Shown here piece by piece: positions 45,863 through 56,924 of a stretch of 64,000 bases of DNA (position 1 is the stretch's first letter; the number at the start of each line of letters is the position of its first letter). The position numbers and the translations under genes are program-made. The notes below the pieces were generated by a model. It made no database searches, had not been told where the DNA came from, and worked only from the letters and a program-made list of their open reading frames with translations. Location: contig QCGN01000001.1 of the NCBI GenBank assembly GCA_003279875.1, positions 1-64,000 on the forward strand, read 5' to 3'. Source of the DNA: Prochlorococcus sp. AG-388-D03 (GTDB lineage: Bacteria > Cyanobacteriota > Cyanobacteriia > PCC-6307 > Cyanobiaceae).

Positions 45863-47149
45863 ATGGACATTTTCAAGAAATTTATTCTAAAGATATCAAG
45901 TTTAAGATTTGCAATATTATTAATAATTTTCATTGCCATTTCAAGTGGAGTTGGAACGTTTATACCTCAAGGAAATGATCAACAAGAATATATTGATTTC
46001 TACAACGAAACGCCAATTTTGGGATTTATTAATGGATTCCAAGTTATAAAACTCCAATTAGATCATATTTATACAAGTAATTGGTTTTTATTTTCATTAA
46101 TACTTCTTTGCATTTCTCTTGCAGCTTGCAGCTTTAGGAGGCAAATTCCGTCTTTAAAAGCATCCTTAAAATGGACTGACTACAAAGACGAAAAAAAATT
46201 CTACAAACTTGAGTTAATAAATCATTACGAAATAATCAAAGATGTAGATCACATTTTAAAAGCTGATACTCTGCTTAGAAAAAAAGGTTGGAGCATTACC
46301 AAATTTGAAAATCGCTTGTCTGCAAGAAAAGGCTTAGTAGGAAAACTTGGACCTATAATTGTCCATATCGGGCTAATTATTTTACTGATTGGATCTGCAT
46401 ACGGAAATTTCAGTAGCCAATCTAAAGAACAATATTTGAGATTAGAAGAAAGTTTAGATTTAATAAATGAGAATACACATGCAAAAGTAAAAATAAAATT
46501 AAAAAACTTTTTTATTGAACGTGAAAGTGATGGGAAACCAAAGCAATTTATTTCAAATTTAGAATTTTTTTCGGAAGAACAAAATTTAAATGAAATAAAA
46601 ACAACTCAAGTTAATCAACCTATAAGATTTAAAGGTTTAACGATTTATCAAGCGGACTGGTCTGTTTCAAATATTGTTATAGAAATTGATAGTGTTCTTT
46701 ACCAACTCCAACTCAAGCCTATTCCTGAAATAGGAGATCAAATATGGGGTCTTTTAATAGAATTAGGTAGCGAAAATAAAAAAAATTATCTTTTAACTAT
46801 CGATAATGAGAATGGTCCTCTTAAAGTCACAAATATTGAAGATTTTTCTGAAAATTTTATTTATTTAAATAACAATCCATTAGAAATTAATTCTTCAAAA
46901 ATTTCCTTAAAAAAAATAATTCCTAGTAGTGGTTTAATTATCAAAAATGATCCTTCAATTCCATTTATATATTTATCTTTTACTTTAATAATTTTAGGTA
47001 CAATTTTTAGTCTTATTCCCACAAACCAAATATGGATTTTATTTAATGAGAATTCAAATAAATTATTTATTGGAGGTTTAAGTAATAGAAATCTTTTAGG
47101 TTTTAAGAAGGAATTTTTAAAATTATCAAATGAGATCAAGAATAATTAG
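45863..47149 (+). CDS. ccs1: Cytochrome c biogenesis protein Ccs1/ResB, 428 aa
   Basis: Membrane scaffold of system II heme attachment. N-terminal helices ([43 protein letters not shown]), then [23 protein letters not shown] with a conserved His, a large lumenal domain ([13 protein letters not shown]..., [16 protein letters not shown]), and a final helix near 370-390. Length is normal. It converges with queF, overlapping by 4 bp. Confidence 0.93.
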   Translation: MDIFKKFILKISSLRFAILLIIFIAISSGVGTFIPQGNDQQEYIDFYNETPILGFINGFQVIKLQLDHIYTSNWFLFSLILLCISLAACSFRRQIPSLKASLKWTDYKDEKKFYKLELINHYEIIKDVDHILKADTLLRKKGWSITKFENRLSARKGLVGKLGPIIVHIGLIILLIGSAYGNFSSQSKEQYLRLEESLDLINENTHAKVKIKLKNFFIERESDGKPKQFISNLEFFSEEQNLNEIKTTQVNQPIRFKGLTIYQADWSVSNIVIEIDSVLYQLQLKPIPEIGDQIWGLLIELGSENKKNYLLTIDNENGPLKVTNIEDFSENFIYLNNNPLEINSSKISLKKIIPSSGLIIKNDPSIPFIYLSFTLIILGTIFSLIPTNQIWILFNENSNKLFIGGLSNRNLLGFKKEFLKLSNEIKNN

Positions 47150-47556
47150 TTTATTCTCTTTCCACTGTAAATATCTAATTTCATAGAAACGTTGCCTCTA
47201 GGATTAAATTCAGCATTTAAATGAATCCAGTGAGGCGATGCTGCATTTAAAAGATCATCCATAATTCTGTTTACTACTTCTTCATGTGATATTTTTATAT
47301 CTCTAAATTTATTAATATAAAGTTTTAAGGATTTCAACTCATATACTTTCATCTTAGGTTGATAAAAAATATTTAATTTTGCAAAATCTGGATAACCAGA
47401 AAATGGACATTTACAAGTAAATTCAGGTAACTCAATTGAAATTTCATAAATTCTTTTTTTATTTGGATTTTCAAAACAAATTATATTTGATTCTTCTATT
47501 AGTCTTTCTCCATATAAAGGCTTATTAGTTGAATCGTGTAAATTAGCTGTGCTCAT
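47146..47556 (-). CDS. queF: NADPH-dependent 7-cyano-7-deazaguanine reductase, 136 aa
   Basis: Makes preQ1 for queuosine in tRNA. The catalytic Cys is in [15 protein letters not shown] (about residues 46-60), and the substrate/NADPH segment is [16 protein letters not shown] (KSLK). [13 protein letters not shown] closes the fold. The ATG at 47556 is chosen over a TTG three codons upstream. It is the short, single-domain type. Confidence 0.92.
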   Translation of the reverse strand: MSTANLHDSTNKPLYGERLIEESNIICFENPNKKRIYEISIELPEFTCKCPFSGYPDFAKLNIFYQPKMKVYELKSLKLYINKFRDIKISHEEVVNRIMDDLLNAASPHWIHLNAEFNPRGNVSMKLDIYSGKRIN

Positions 47557-47757
47557 TTTTTTCAAAATTACCTTTACTAAAACTATATAAAAAACTCAAT
47601 AAAAAACTATATAAAAAGCTAATCATCCTAAAAAATTAAAAACTTACTTAAGTATTACAAATCAATAAGTCAAAGTATATAAAATTTAATTTTGTATCAA
47701 TAGTAACAATCCTTTGGTCATCAAAAGGGGTTATATGGATAAAGTTTCAAAAGACTT

Positions 47758-48003
47758 ATGGACATCTGTTTGGTAAATATAGACAAAAATTTAAATAAAT
47801 CTCTACAACCAACTAGTGCTATTGGAATGTTATGGCTCCAGACACATTTTGAAGATGATCAATGGGAGGCGTTATCAAATAATCAAGTAATAGTATCAAA
47901 TGAAAATTCTAAGTTACTAGTTAAAGATGCAATTAGCGCGGGTCTAAAGATTAAATCATTTTCTGGTGTTTCAATGCTAGATGTTTTTCAGAAAAAGAAT
48001 TAA
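47758..48003 (+). CDS. Conserved small protein upstream of glnB, 81 aa
   Basis: MDICLVNIDKNLNKSLQPTSAIGMLWLQTHFEDDQWEALSNN... A soluble protein; the segment GMLWLQTHFE is a family-like core that I think is shared by picocyanobacteria. glnB starts 24 nt downstream on the same strand, so it may be linked to nitrogen sensing. There is no direct evidence of function. Confidence 0.65.
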   Translation: MDICLVNIDKNLNKSLQPTSAIGMLWLQTHFEDDQWEALSNNQVIVSNENSKLLVKDAISAGLKIKSFSGVSMLDVFQKKN

Positions 48004-48009
48004 AATTAA

Positions 48010-48366
<357 letters not shown>

Positions 48367-49179
48367 TTAAAGAGTTTCTTTTACTAACTTTTCTATAAAA
48401 TTACTATCAATTATTGGATTAGCTGTCCCAAGCTTAGACATCCAGGCTAAATATTCATGATTCCCTGCGGGCCCAACTAATGGAGAAGCTACTAGACCTT
48501 GGATATTCCATTGCAGTTGTTCTCCTGCATTAATAACTGACTCTATAGCCTCAATATGATATTCAGCTTTTCTTACAACACCCCCTTTACTTACTCGATC
48601 TTTTCCTACCTCAAATTGAGGTTTAATAAGAAATATTCCCTCTATAAAATCTCCCGATAATAAATTATTAATAGAGTGGAAAACTAACTTTAGTGAAATA
48701 AAAGACAAATCCGCTACAACAAAATTTGGCAATAAACTTTCTTCAGAATAAATATCCAAAGGCTTTAAATTTCTAATATTTGATCTTTCAAAGAGTTTCA
48801 CTTTGGGATCTTTCCTTATTTTCCATGCCGTTTGTCCATAACCTACATCTATCCCATAAACCATTTTCGCTCCTTGTTGCAACAAGCAATCGGTAAATCC
48901 TCCAGTAGAAATTCCGACATCTATACAAACTCTATCCTTCACATTAATCTTTAGTTTTTTGAAAGCCTCCAGTAATTTTTCTCCTCCTCTCGATACAAAT
49001 TGAGGTTCAGATTCAATAATAAATTCAGTTCCTATTAAAACTTGTTGACCAGGCTTATCAAAGATCTTACCATTGATATCTTTAACCTTTCCTGCAAGAA
49101 TTAGACCCTGAGCTTTCTGACGAGTCTCACATAAACCTTCGTACAGAAGATAAAGATCTAACCTGCTTTTTTTAATCAT
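48367..49179 (-). CDS. tlyA: TlyA-type rRNA 2'-O-methyltransferase, 270 aa
   Basis: An N-terminal S4 RNA-binding domain (SRLDLYLLYEGLCETRQKAQGLILAGKV, residues about 4-33) is followed by an FtsJ-type methyltransferase (SRGGEKLLEAF, VCIDVGISTGGFTDCLLQQGA as the SAM site, YGIDVGYGQTAWKIR, NFVVADLSFISLKLV). TlyA proteins modify 16S/23S rRNA. The family was once called hemolysin A. It ends next to glnB (adjacent stops). Confidence 0.92.
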   Translation of the reverse strand: MIKKSRLDLYLLYEGLCETRQKAQGLILAGKVKDINGKIFDKPGQQVLIGTEFIIESEPQFVSRGGEKLLEAFKKLKINVKDRVCIDVGISTGGFTDCLLQQGAKMVYGIDVGYGQTAWKIRKDPKVKLFERSNIRNLKPLDIYSEESLLPNFVVADLSFISLKLVFHSINNLLSGDFIEGIFLIKPQFEVGKDRVSKGGVVRKAEYHIEAIESVINAGEQLQWNIQGLVASPLVGPAGNHEYLAWMSKLGTANPIIDSNFIEKLVKETL

Positions 49180-49470
49180 TTATTCTAAAAAGGTAATTGA
49201 ATAAATAATTACTGTATATTTTCAGATTATATTTTTTAAACATAATGCCAATTTTAAATTTTATTAAACCAAAATGCCTACTATTTATAAAGATAATCCA
49301 ATAGCAGGTTTTAGACACATTTCAAAATGAATTGATATTTACAAATACAAAAGCTTTTAAATATGACAACAATACTTTTACAAATATGTTCAATGGCAAG
49401 TAGATCTTTAACGTATAGAGCAATTATGAGAATTTAGTTATAAAGTTGAAAATGAAGATGTTTAAAAATT

Positions 49471-50766
49471 GTGATTGAGCGTTACACATTACCCGAAATG
49501 GGAAGAATCTGGACTGAAAATGCAAAATTCCAGAGTTGGCTTAAAGTTGAAATTGCAGCATGCGAGGCAAATTGTTCACTTGGAAAAATGCCGGAAGCTG
49601 CGCTAAAAGAGATTCGTTTAAATGCAAAATTTGAAGAGTCAAGAATTAAAGAAATAGAGAAAGAAGTAAAACATGATGTCATAGCATTTTTAACAAATAT
49701 CAATGAACATGTTGGTGATTCCGGAAGATATATTCATGTTGGAATGACTAGCAGTGACGTCCTTGATACTGGCCTATCTTTGCAGCTAAAGGATTCCTGC
49801 GAATTGTTATTAGAGGAAATTGAAAAACTAGAAAATGAAGTCAGATTATTAGCGAGAAAGCACAAAAATACTTTAATGATTGGAAGATCGCATGCAATTC
49901 ACGGAGAGCCTATTTCGTTTGGGTTTAAATTGGCCGGATGGTTAGCAGAAATCTTAAGAGATAAAAAAAGATTATTAATCCTTAAAGAATCTATTGCCAT
50001 TGGACAAATAAGTGGAGCGATGGGGACTTACGCTAATACAAACCCAGAGATAGAAAAAATAACTTGCGATTTACTGGGTTTAAAACCAGACACAGCAAGT
50101 ACTCAGGTGATATCAAGAGATAGGCATGCTGAATATGTTCAAACAATCGCTCTAGTAGGAGCTTCACTTGATAGATTTGCGACAGAGATAAGGAACCTTC
50201 AGAGAACAGATGTTTTAGAAGTTGAAGAAGGATTTTCAAAAGGGCAAAAAGGAAGCTCAGCCATGCCTCACAAAAGAAACCCTATTCGTAGTGAAAGGGT
50301 TAGCGGTTTATCTAGAATTTTGAGAAGTTATATTGTAACAGCTCTTGAGAATGTTCCACTTTGGCACGAGAGAGATATTAGCCATAGTTCTAATGAGCGT
50401 ATCATGTTACCGGATGTATCTATATGTCTACATTTTATGCTTAGAGAAATGAAAGACATAATACATAATTTAAAAGTTTATCCAGAAAATATGCTCAAAA
50501 ATTTAAATATATATGGGGGAGTAATTTTTAGTCAGAAAGTTTTACTTTTACTTGTTGAAAAAGGTTTATCTAGGGAAAAGGCTTATAGCTTGGTGCAAAA
50601 AAATGCTCATCAAGCTTGGAATAATGAGAATGGTAATTTCAAGCAGAATATCGAAGGAGACCAAGAGATAATGGAATTAGTTACTGAGACTGATTTAAAG
50701 GAATGCTTTGACCCCTCAATTCATCTCAACAATTTAAATGTAATATGGGAAAAGTTAAGTATTTAA
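49471..50766 (+). CDS. purB: Adenylosuccinate lyase, 431 aa
   Basis: Catalyses two steps of purine synthesis. The signature GSSAMPHKRNPIRSE (about residues 265-279), the catalytic His region HVGMTSSDVLDT (near 89-100) and the helical superfamily core are all present. The GTG start at 49471 is favoured because the family start (MIERYTLPEMGRIW) is there. Length is standard. Confidence 0.95.
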   Translation: MIERYTLPEMGRIWTENAKFQSWLKVEIAACEANCSLGKMPEAALKEIRLNAKFEESRIKEIEKEVKHDVIAFLTNINEHVGDSGRYIHVGMTSSDVLDTGLSLQLKDSCELLLEEIEKLENEVRLLARKHKNTLMIGRSHAIHGEPISFGFKLAGWLAEILRDKKRLLILKESIAIGQISGAMGTYANTNPEIEKITCDLLGLKPDTASTQVISRDRHAEYVQTIALVGASLDRFATEIRNLQRTDVLEVEEGFSKGQKGSSAMPHKRNPIRSERVSGLSRILRSYIVTALENVPLWHERDISHSSNERIMLPDVSICLHFMLREMKDIIHNLKVYPENMLKNLNIYGGVIFSQKVLLLLVEKGLSREKAYSLVQKNAHQAWNNENGNFKQNIEGDQEIMELVTETDLKECFDPSIHLNNLNVIWEKLSI

Positions 50767-50807
50767 ATCCCTAAATATTATTTGAAGTTTAACCACAGTT
50801 TTTTTTA

Positions 50808-52193
50808 ATGACCAAGAACTTTAGATTTGAAAAAGATAGTATGGGACAGATTCAAGTTCCAGAAGAGGCTTTGTGGGGAGCCCAAACTCAGAGATCAATC
50901 ATAAATTTTTCTATTGGTGAGGAGTTAATGCCAATTGAATTAATTTATTCACTCACAGTTATAAAAAAAGCAGCTGCAATTGCTAATTTCAAATTAGGTT
51001 TAATAAATAATCTAAAAAAAGATCTCATTATTGAAGCCTGTACAGAAATACTCGATGGGAAACATGATTCTCAATTCCCTTTAAAAATTTGGCAAACAGG
51101 TAGCGGTACGCAAACAAATATGAATATAAATGAAGTCATATCTAATATTGCTGCATTAAAAACGAATTCAGAACTTGGGAGTCATCATCCTATTCATCCA
51201 AATGATGATGTTAATAAATCGCAGTCTACAAATGATACTTTTCCTGCGGCTATTCAGATATCTGTTGTTACTCAAATAATTAAAAAATTAGTTCCATCTA
51301 TAAAGAAACTTACTAAGATTCTTGATAGTAAGAGTAATGAATGGAAAGATCTTATAAAAATAGGTAGAACTCATTTTCAAGATGCAGTACCAATTTCTCT
51401 TGGTCAAGAATTTTCTGCATGGTCAAAACAACTAAAAGACGCTGAAGATGCTCTCATAATCAGTCTTAATGAATTATGTTTCTTACCACTAGGTGGTACT
51501 GCAGTTGGTACAGGTATTAACTGTCCAAAAGATTTTTCAGAGGAATCTATAAAATCAATTTCAGAGCATACTAATCTAATTTTTTTTAAATCGAAGAATC
51601 ATTTCTCTTTAATGGCATCTCATGATCGATTAGCCCAAGTAATGAGTCAATTAAAAATCCTGGCAAGTGCATTATTTAAGATTTCTAATGATATTAAAAT
51701 ATTATCCTCAGGACCTAGGGCAGGTATTTATGAATTAATAATTCCTCAGAATGAACCTGGGAGCTCAATCATGCCTGGGAAAGTCAATCCCACTCAATGT
51801 GAAGCATTATCAATGGTATGCACTCAAGTAATGGGCTTTGAATACGCAGTATCAATAGCAAATGCCAGCGGTAATTTACAAATGAATGAATACAAGCCAC
51901 TAATTGGATTTAATATTCTGACGAGTATAAAATTACTGAATAATGCAATAAGTAACTTCAGACTAAAATTAGTTGAAGGGATACAACCAAACCCAAAAAC
52001 TATAAAAACTAATCTTGAAAATTCACTAATGCTTGTGACAGCATTGGTTCCCAAAATAGGTTACGAAAAAGCAGCAGAAATTGCTAATCTTGCCTTTAAT
52101 GAATCAATTAACTTAAAAGAAGCAACAATTAAATTAGGTTATTTAACTGCTAATGATTTTGATGATGCTACAAATACTAAAAAAATGATTTAA
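50808..52193 (+). CDS. fumC: Fumarate hydratase class II, 461 aa
   Basis: Interconverts fumarate and malate. Marks: WQTGSGTQTNMNINEV, HPNDDVNKSQSTNDTFP, KIGRTHFQDAVP, and the signature GSSIMPGKVNP (about 318-328). Same superfamily as purB just upstream (41-bp gap), which is a typical picocyanobacterial pairing on one strand. Length is normal. Confidence 0.95.
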   Translation: MTKNFRFEKDSMGQIQVPEEALWGAQTQRSIINFSIGEELMPIELIYSLTVIKKAAAIANFKLGLINNLKKDLIIEACTEILDGKHDSQFPLKIWQTGSGTQTNMNINEVISNIAALKTNSELGSHHPIHPNDDVNKSQSTNDTFPAAIQISVVTQIIKKLVPSIKKLTKILDSKSNEWKDLIKIGRTHFQDAVPISLGQEFSAWSKQLKDAEDALIISLNELCFLPLGGTAVGTGINCPKDFSEESIKSISEHTNLIFFKSKNHFSLMASHDRLAQVMSQLKILASALFKISNDIKILSSGPRAGIYELIIPQNEPGSSIMPGKVNPTQCEALSMVCTQVMGFEYAVSIANASGNLQMNEYKPLIGFNILTSIKLLNNAISNFRLKLVEGIQPNPKTIKTNLENSLMLVTALVPKIGYEKAAEIANLAFNESINLKEATIKLGYLTANDFDDATNTKKMI

Positions 52194-52204
52194 GTTAACT
52201 ACTT

Positions 52205-54931
52205 TTAAGAATTATTATCAATTCTTTTTGTTGCTGGATTTATATTTTCAGAGACTTTTAACAAATCATTAGATTCAGAAACAGGAAATCTATTAATAGC
52301 TTTTAATGCTAACTTTGCTTTATTTTTTAGTTTATTACTTACTCCTACGCAATATTGAATTTGTGACAAAACATCCATAGACCTTCTTAAGATCCGCACA
52401 ACATCCCCCTCATCTAAAGAAGTATTAAAAATTAGTTCTTTCCATTTTTTACCACCTGCCCATTCTGAAATTATCCCAGTCAAATCTGTTTCTAGAAAAA
52501 TTGGAGTATTAATATTAAATTTATTTTGTTTTGAGGCTAATAATTTTCTTAGGCTTTCTAACTCATTAAAAACATCTATAACTTTTATGGAAGGCTTAAA
52601 ATTACACCAAAGATTTGGTCTTCTTACATCCACACAAATTGCTTGAATGATTGCGGCTAAATCTGGCGGGTTCAAATCATCCAAATAGCCACTAAGTAAA
52701 ACAAGTCCAACCCATAATTCATTTTCACTTCTTATGGCGCCAACTGATTGTCCTACTTCGGTAAGCTCTAAATCATTTAAACACCCAAAATGATTTAAAA
52801 TTTTTATTAAATCAGTAAATTTTTTCCAGTTGTGATTTTCTTTATCTTCCATAAGATTATTTTTCATCACTATTTCTTGCTCAATCTCGATAATCCTTTT
52901 TCTATATCTTTTTAATTTTTTAGAGTCGCCAAATTTATGCGCAGGCTGATTATTTATTGTTTCATTTAAATTAGTAATTAGTTTCTGTTGTGCTAAAACC
53001 TCAGTTGTTAAATCATATTGAGGAGTTGTCAAATCATATTTTTCAGAAATTTCAAAAATTTTATCTGCAAAAGTTTGTGATTCTTTATCACCTCTCACAA
53101 CTTCTCCTGAGAAATTCATCTTGGGTTCCTTAAGCTTCAAAATTTCAATCTCCTCTAAATCAGGAAAAATATTAACTATATAAGAAGGTTTTATAAGAAT
53201 AAATAAATTATCAATAGTTATACAGAGCAAACTTTTAATTTTTTTTGATTCATATATTTTTTTACAAATCAAAGCTGGAACAACTTTTCTTTTTAATTGA
53301 GGGGCTTTTATAGAAATTAAACTTCCATCTTTAATAAAAGTAAGAGCACTAGTTATTTCTTCTGACAATTTTTCAGCTGCTTGTTTTTCTAATATCCTTA
53401 ACAATCTTCTTTCTTCTTTTAAACGACTTTTCAACTTTTCGTATGAATCAAAATCTTGCCAAGAAATATTAGAAGTTATTTTTTTTAGTTCTTTTAAATC
53501 TCTTTCTAAATTATCAAGAATAGTCATCTCTTCTGAAGATTCTCTTAAATATAAAAAGCTACCAAAACTTCTTTTTATTAATTCTCGAGATTTATCTAAA
53601 CTATAATTTTGCAAAAGGTTAAGAACCATTCCATAGCTTGGCGTGAACTGACTAACTAGTGGATTTGGTTCACTTATAGCCAAGGTACTAGCTTCTTTTG
53701 CTCCTTCAAATCTAGTTTGTAAAGTTACAACATATCCCTGCAAATCCTTTCCTCTTCGTCCGGCTCTTCCTGACATCTGCAAAAATTCACTACTAAATAA
53801 TAATCTATGTCCTTCATCAGTCCTTTTTGATAATGTTGAAATAACTGTTGTCCTTGCAGGCATATTAATACCCGCAGCTAAAGTTTCAGTTGCAAAAACA
53901 ACTTTTATCAATCCTTGCTGAAATAGTTCCTCTACTAACTCTTTCCACGCTGGTAGCAAACCAGCATGGTGTGAAGCGATACCTCGTTTAAGAGCTTCAC
54001 AATGAAATTTATCTTTTACACCCTCTTCATTATTTTTTAGATAAACATCTAATCTTTGAGATATCAAAGTTGCTTCTGAATAACTTACTAAAGATAAATC
54101 TTTTATATATTCAACAGCCTTATCACACCCTCTTCTACTAAAAATAAAGTAAATAGCTGGCAACATATTTCTCTCTGCAAGTTTAGAGACTACAAAGGCA
54201 ATAGGAGGGGCCTTTGGTTGTATTATTCTGCCTACTTTACCTTTCTTTTTTTGCCCTTTTGGTGCTCTCCAAATCTTACAATTTGGATGAATCCCATTAC
54301 CCTTATTATTCAAAAGGGGGTGAAGTCCCTTTGCACTACAAAAAATAAAATCCAATGGAACTGGTCTTTTATTACTATTCACAAGTACTGTTGGACCATG
54401 AACTTTTTCTATCCAATTTTGAAGTTGGTCTGCATTAGAGATAGTCGCTGATAAAGCTATTATCTGAGATCTACTTGGACAATGAATTATTGTTTCTTCC
54501 CAAACTGTTCCCCTTTGCGGATCATTCATATAATGACATTCATCAAGAATTACGGATTCCAGATTTACTAATGGGTCATCAAATTCTTCAAATTCTCCAT
54601 AAAGCATATTCCTAAAAATCTCAGTAGTCATTACTAAGATTGGAGCATCTCTATTTATACTAATATCGCCTGTGAGAAGACCCACTTTCTTCTCTCCAAA
54701 TTGACTAATGAAATCCCTAAACTTTTGATTTGATAAAGCTTTTAAAGGAGTTGTATAAAAAACTCTACTATCATGAGACAAAGCTCTATAAATAGCAAAT
54801 TCACCAATTAATGTTTTACCTGAACCTGTTGGAGCAGTTAAAACAACAGAATTTCCACTATTAATAGCTTTAATTGCTTCTATTTGGAAGGGGTCTAAAG
54901 GGAATGGGAAATATTCCTTTAAATTAAGCAA
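52205..54931 (-). CDS. Ski2-like superfamily 2 RNA helicase, 908 aa
   Basis: Helicase core: Walker A APTGSGKTLIGEF (about residues 34-46), motif II DECHYM, motif III ALSATISN, motif VI QMSGRAGRRG. A long C-terminal half with the DSHCT-type region (LVLLSGYLDDLNPPDLAAIIQ...) is typical of Ski2/Mtr4-family exosome helicases and their cyanobacterial relatives. The start is TTG (no ATG in the frame nearby). It probably works in RNA degradation or surveillance; the partner is unknown. Confidence 0.88.
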   Translation of the reverse strand: MLNLKEYFPFPLDPFQIEAIKAINSGNSVVLTAPTGSGKTLIGEFAIYRALSHDSRVFYTTPLKALSNQKFRDFISQFGEKKVGLLTGDISINRDAPILVMTTEIFRNMLYGEFEEFDDPLVNLESVILDECHYMNDPQRGTVWEETIIHCPSRSQIIALSATISNADQLQNWIEKVHGPTVLVNSNKRPVPLDFIFCSAKGLHPLLNNKGNGIHPNCKIWRAPKGQKKKGKVGRIIQPKAPPIAFVVSKLAERNMLPAIYFIFSRRGCDKAVEYIKDLSLVSYSEATLISQRLDVYLKNNEEGVKDKFHCEALKRGIASHHAGLLPAWKELVEELFQQGLIKVVFATETLAAGINMPARTTVISTLSKRTDEGHRLLFSSEFLQMSGRAGRRGKDLQGYVVTLQTRFEGAKEASTLAISEPNPLVSQFTPSYGMVLNLLQNYSLDKSRELIKRSFGSFLYLRESSEEMTILDNLERDLKELKKITSNISWQDFDSYEKLKSRLKEERRLLRILEKQAAEKLSEEITSALTFIKDGSLISIKAPQLKRKVVPALICKKIYESKKIKSLLCITIDNLFILIKPSYIVNIFPDLEEIEILKLKEPKMNFSGEVVRGDKESQTFADKIFEISEKYDLTTPQYDLTTEVLAQQKLITNLNETINNQPAHKFGDSKKLKRYRKRIIEIEQEIVMKNNLMEDKENHNWKKFTDLIKILNHFGCLNDLELTEVGQSVGAIRSENELWVGLVLLSGYLDDLNPPDLAAIIQAICVDVRRPNLWCNFKPSIKVIDVFNELESLRKLLASKQNKFNINTPIFLETDLTGIISEWAGGKKWKELIFNTSLDEGDVVRILRRSMDVLSQIQYCVGVSNKLKNKAKLALKAINRFPVSESNDLLKVSENINPATKRIDNNS

Positions 54932-55071
54932 TAATTGAGATTGAAGATTTGAGGAGTTAACTTCTTAAGATATGATCTATATAGATATTAATAAGTAATA
55001 ATCACCTTGCAAACTTTAATAGTAAATCTAGATCATTTTATAAAAAATCAATTAGTTATAGTTGTTTCAAA

Positions 55072-56217
55072 ATGAATAAAATAAAAATCCCAAAAAATAG
55101 GCTTCGTAAATTAAAAACATTTGCTTTAGGTCAAAAACCTTATGAACTTCAAAGTTTAAATCCAGAAAAAGTTAACAATAATCTTATTGATTTATGCAGT
55201 AATGATTATTTTGGATTAAGTAGAGATAATGATGTAATAAAAGCCTCTTATGAAATTAGCTTATCAGAGGGTCTTGGTTCTGGTAGTTCTAGATTTATAA
55301 CCGGCTCAAGACCAATACACAAATTATTAGAAACACAACTTGCAGAATGGCTTAATCAGGAAAAAGTACTTTTATTTCCTAGTGGGTTCCAAGCCAATAT
55401 TGCTGCCGTACAAGGTTTAGCTAATAGAAATAGCATTGTAATAGCAGATAAATTTATTCATAATTCTTTATTAGTTGGAGTAAAAGCTTCTGGATCAAAA
55501 CTAGTAAGATTCGCACATAATGATTTAAAAGACTTAGAAAATAAAATTCTTAAATTCAATGGAACTCAAAAGTCCATTCTTATAATTGTTGAATCCTTAT
55601 ACAGTATGGAAGGTTCAATTGCTCCTCTCAAAGAAATTTCTGGAATTTGTAAACAATATAATGTTGAATTATTAGTTGACGAAGCTCATGCTATTGGAAT
55701 TTTAGGACCTGAAGGTAAAGGTTTATGTTTTGATTTATCTGGCGAAATAACTATGATTACTGGTACATTTGGTAAATCGTTTGGCAGCGGCGGGGCTTTC
55801 ATAGCTTGTAACTCAAAAATTGGTGAACACCTTATTCAAACGAGCGGGGCATTTAGATATACAACTGCTCTTTCCCCAGCTTTATCTGCAGGTGCACTTA
55901 AATCCCTTCAAAAAATCAAAAATAATAACGAATGGGGTATGAATTTATTGATCTCTTCTAAAAAATGGAAAAAAGAAATTCTTGAAAATTTTAGTTACCC
56001 AGTTAAAGGAGAATCCCAAATCTTATCTATAATCGTTGGACAAGAAGAAAAGGCCATACTTTTACAAAAACATCTTGAAAAAAATGGTTTTTTAGCAATA
56101 GCTATAAGACCACCGACTGTTCCTGTGAACGAATCAAGAATAAGGATAACAATTAGAAGAGATTTAAATCTAGACTTACTCAAGACTTTTATTTCTGTTT
56201 TAAAAGCTTTCAAATGA
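55072..56217 (+). CDS. bioF: 8-amino-7-oxononanoate synthase, 381 aa
   Basis: PLP enzyme making KAPA from pimeloyl-ACP and alanine. The PLP lysine is in MITGTFGKSFGSGGAF (about residues 229-244), with DEAHAIGILG and GLGSGSSRFITGS as substrate motifs. Length matches BioF. It opens the biotin operon: four more genes follow with 4-bp overlaps or direct abutment, all on the plus strand. Confidence 0.93.
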   Translation: MNKIKIPKNRLRKLKTFALGQKPYELQSLNPEKVNNNLIDLCSNDYFGLSRDNDVIKASYEISLSEGLGSGSSRFITGSRPIHKLLETQLAEWLNQEKVLLFPSGFQANIAAVQGLANRNSIVIADKFIHNSLLVGVKASGSKLVRFAHNDLKDLENKILKFNGTQKSILIIVESLYSMEGSIAPLKEISGICKQYNVELLVDEAHAIGILGPEGKGLCFDLSGEITMITGTFGKSFGSGGAFIACNSKIGEHLIQTSGAFRYTTALSPALSAGALKSLQKIKNNNEWGMNLLISSKKWKKEILENFSYPVKGESQILSIIVGQEEKAILLQKHLEKNGFLAIAIRPPTVPVNESRIRITIRRDLNLDLLKTFISVLKAFK

Positions 56218-56924
56218 ACCAAGTTATTACTCAGCATGGTTGGGGTTTAGATCAAAGTTTCTGGGATGACTATAAAGTTGAATTTCAAAAAAATGGATGG
56301 CATTGGCAAGATAATGAAAGAGGTTATTTTTCAAAAAATGTCAATCAATCAAAATGGATAAACAACAATTTGACTAATCAAATCAAGATGGTTTTGTGTC
56401 ACTCTTTAGGTTTCCATTTAATTCAAGAAAATCTTTTATATGAAGCATCCCATGTTGTATTTATAAATTCATTTAATAATTTTCTTCCTTCAAGCAAAAA
56501 AAGAAATCTAATTTATAGATCTCTTAAGAGAATGGAGAAAAAAATAATATTATTTGAAGCAGAGGTTGTGTTAAAAGAATTTATACGTCGATCTTTTTTG
56601 CCCAATAATATGACTATTAATTTCCAAAATATGTTTCATGAAAACTTAGGGGGTTTAAATAATAATCTTCTATTAAATGACCTTAAAAAACTTTATGCCG
56701 ATAAAAATTCTTTAAAGTCTTTTAAGAAAAATTGCAATGTCATTATTCTAAATTCTAAAAACGATTTAATTCTTGACCAAGATTCTAGTGAAAACTTTAT
56801 TGAATTACTAAATAAAACGTTAACTAAAAAGCCAACTGTAATTGAATTAGATAATCAAGGGCATTGTCTTTCTAATTTAAATTTTTACCTAATCATCAAA
56901 AGAACTCTTGATAATAAATTATGA
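56214..56924 (+). CDS. Alpha/beta hydrolase, probable pimeloyl-ACP methyl-ester esterase, 236 aa
   Basis: The start overlaps bioF by 4 nt. The fold shows QHGWGLDQSFWDD, a nucleophile elbow CHSLGFHLI (H-S-L-G, Ser near residue 64) and late acid and His positions (NSKNDLILD, DNQGHCLSNL). In biotin synthesis a BioH, BioG or BioK esterase releases pimeloyl-ACP. The position between bioF and bioC and the weak similarity to BioH make it the likely esterase of this operon. Which subfamily it belongs to is unclear. Confidence 0.75.
   Translation: MNQVITQHGWGLDQSFWDDYKVEFQKNGWHWQDNERGYFSKNVNQSKWINNNLTNQIKMVLCHSLGFHLIQENLLYEASHVVFINSFNNFLPSSKKRNLIYRSLKRMEKKIILFEAEVVLKEFIRRSFLPNNMTINFQNMFHENLGGLNNNLLLNDLKKLYADKNSLKSFKKNCNVIILNSKNDLILDQDSSENFIELLNKTLTKKPTVIELDNQGHCLSNLNFYLIIKRTLDNKL

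Noticed and set aside
49274-49330. 18-codon frame MPTIYKDNPIAGFRHISK between tlyA and purB
   Set aside because: Too short, no ribosome-binding site and no repeat element next to it. The 290-bp gap shows nothing else.
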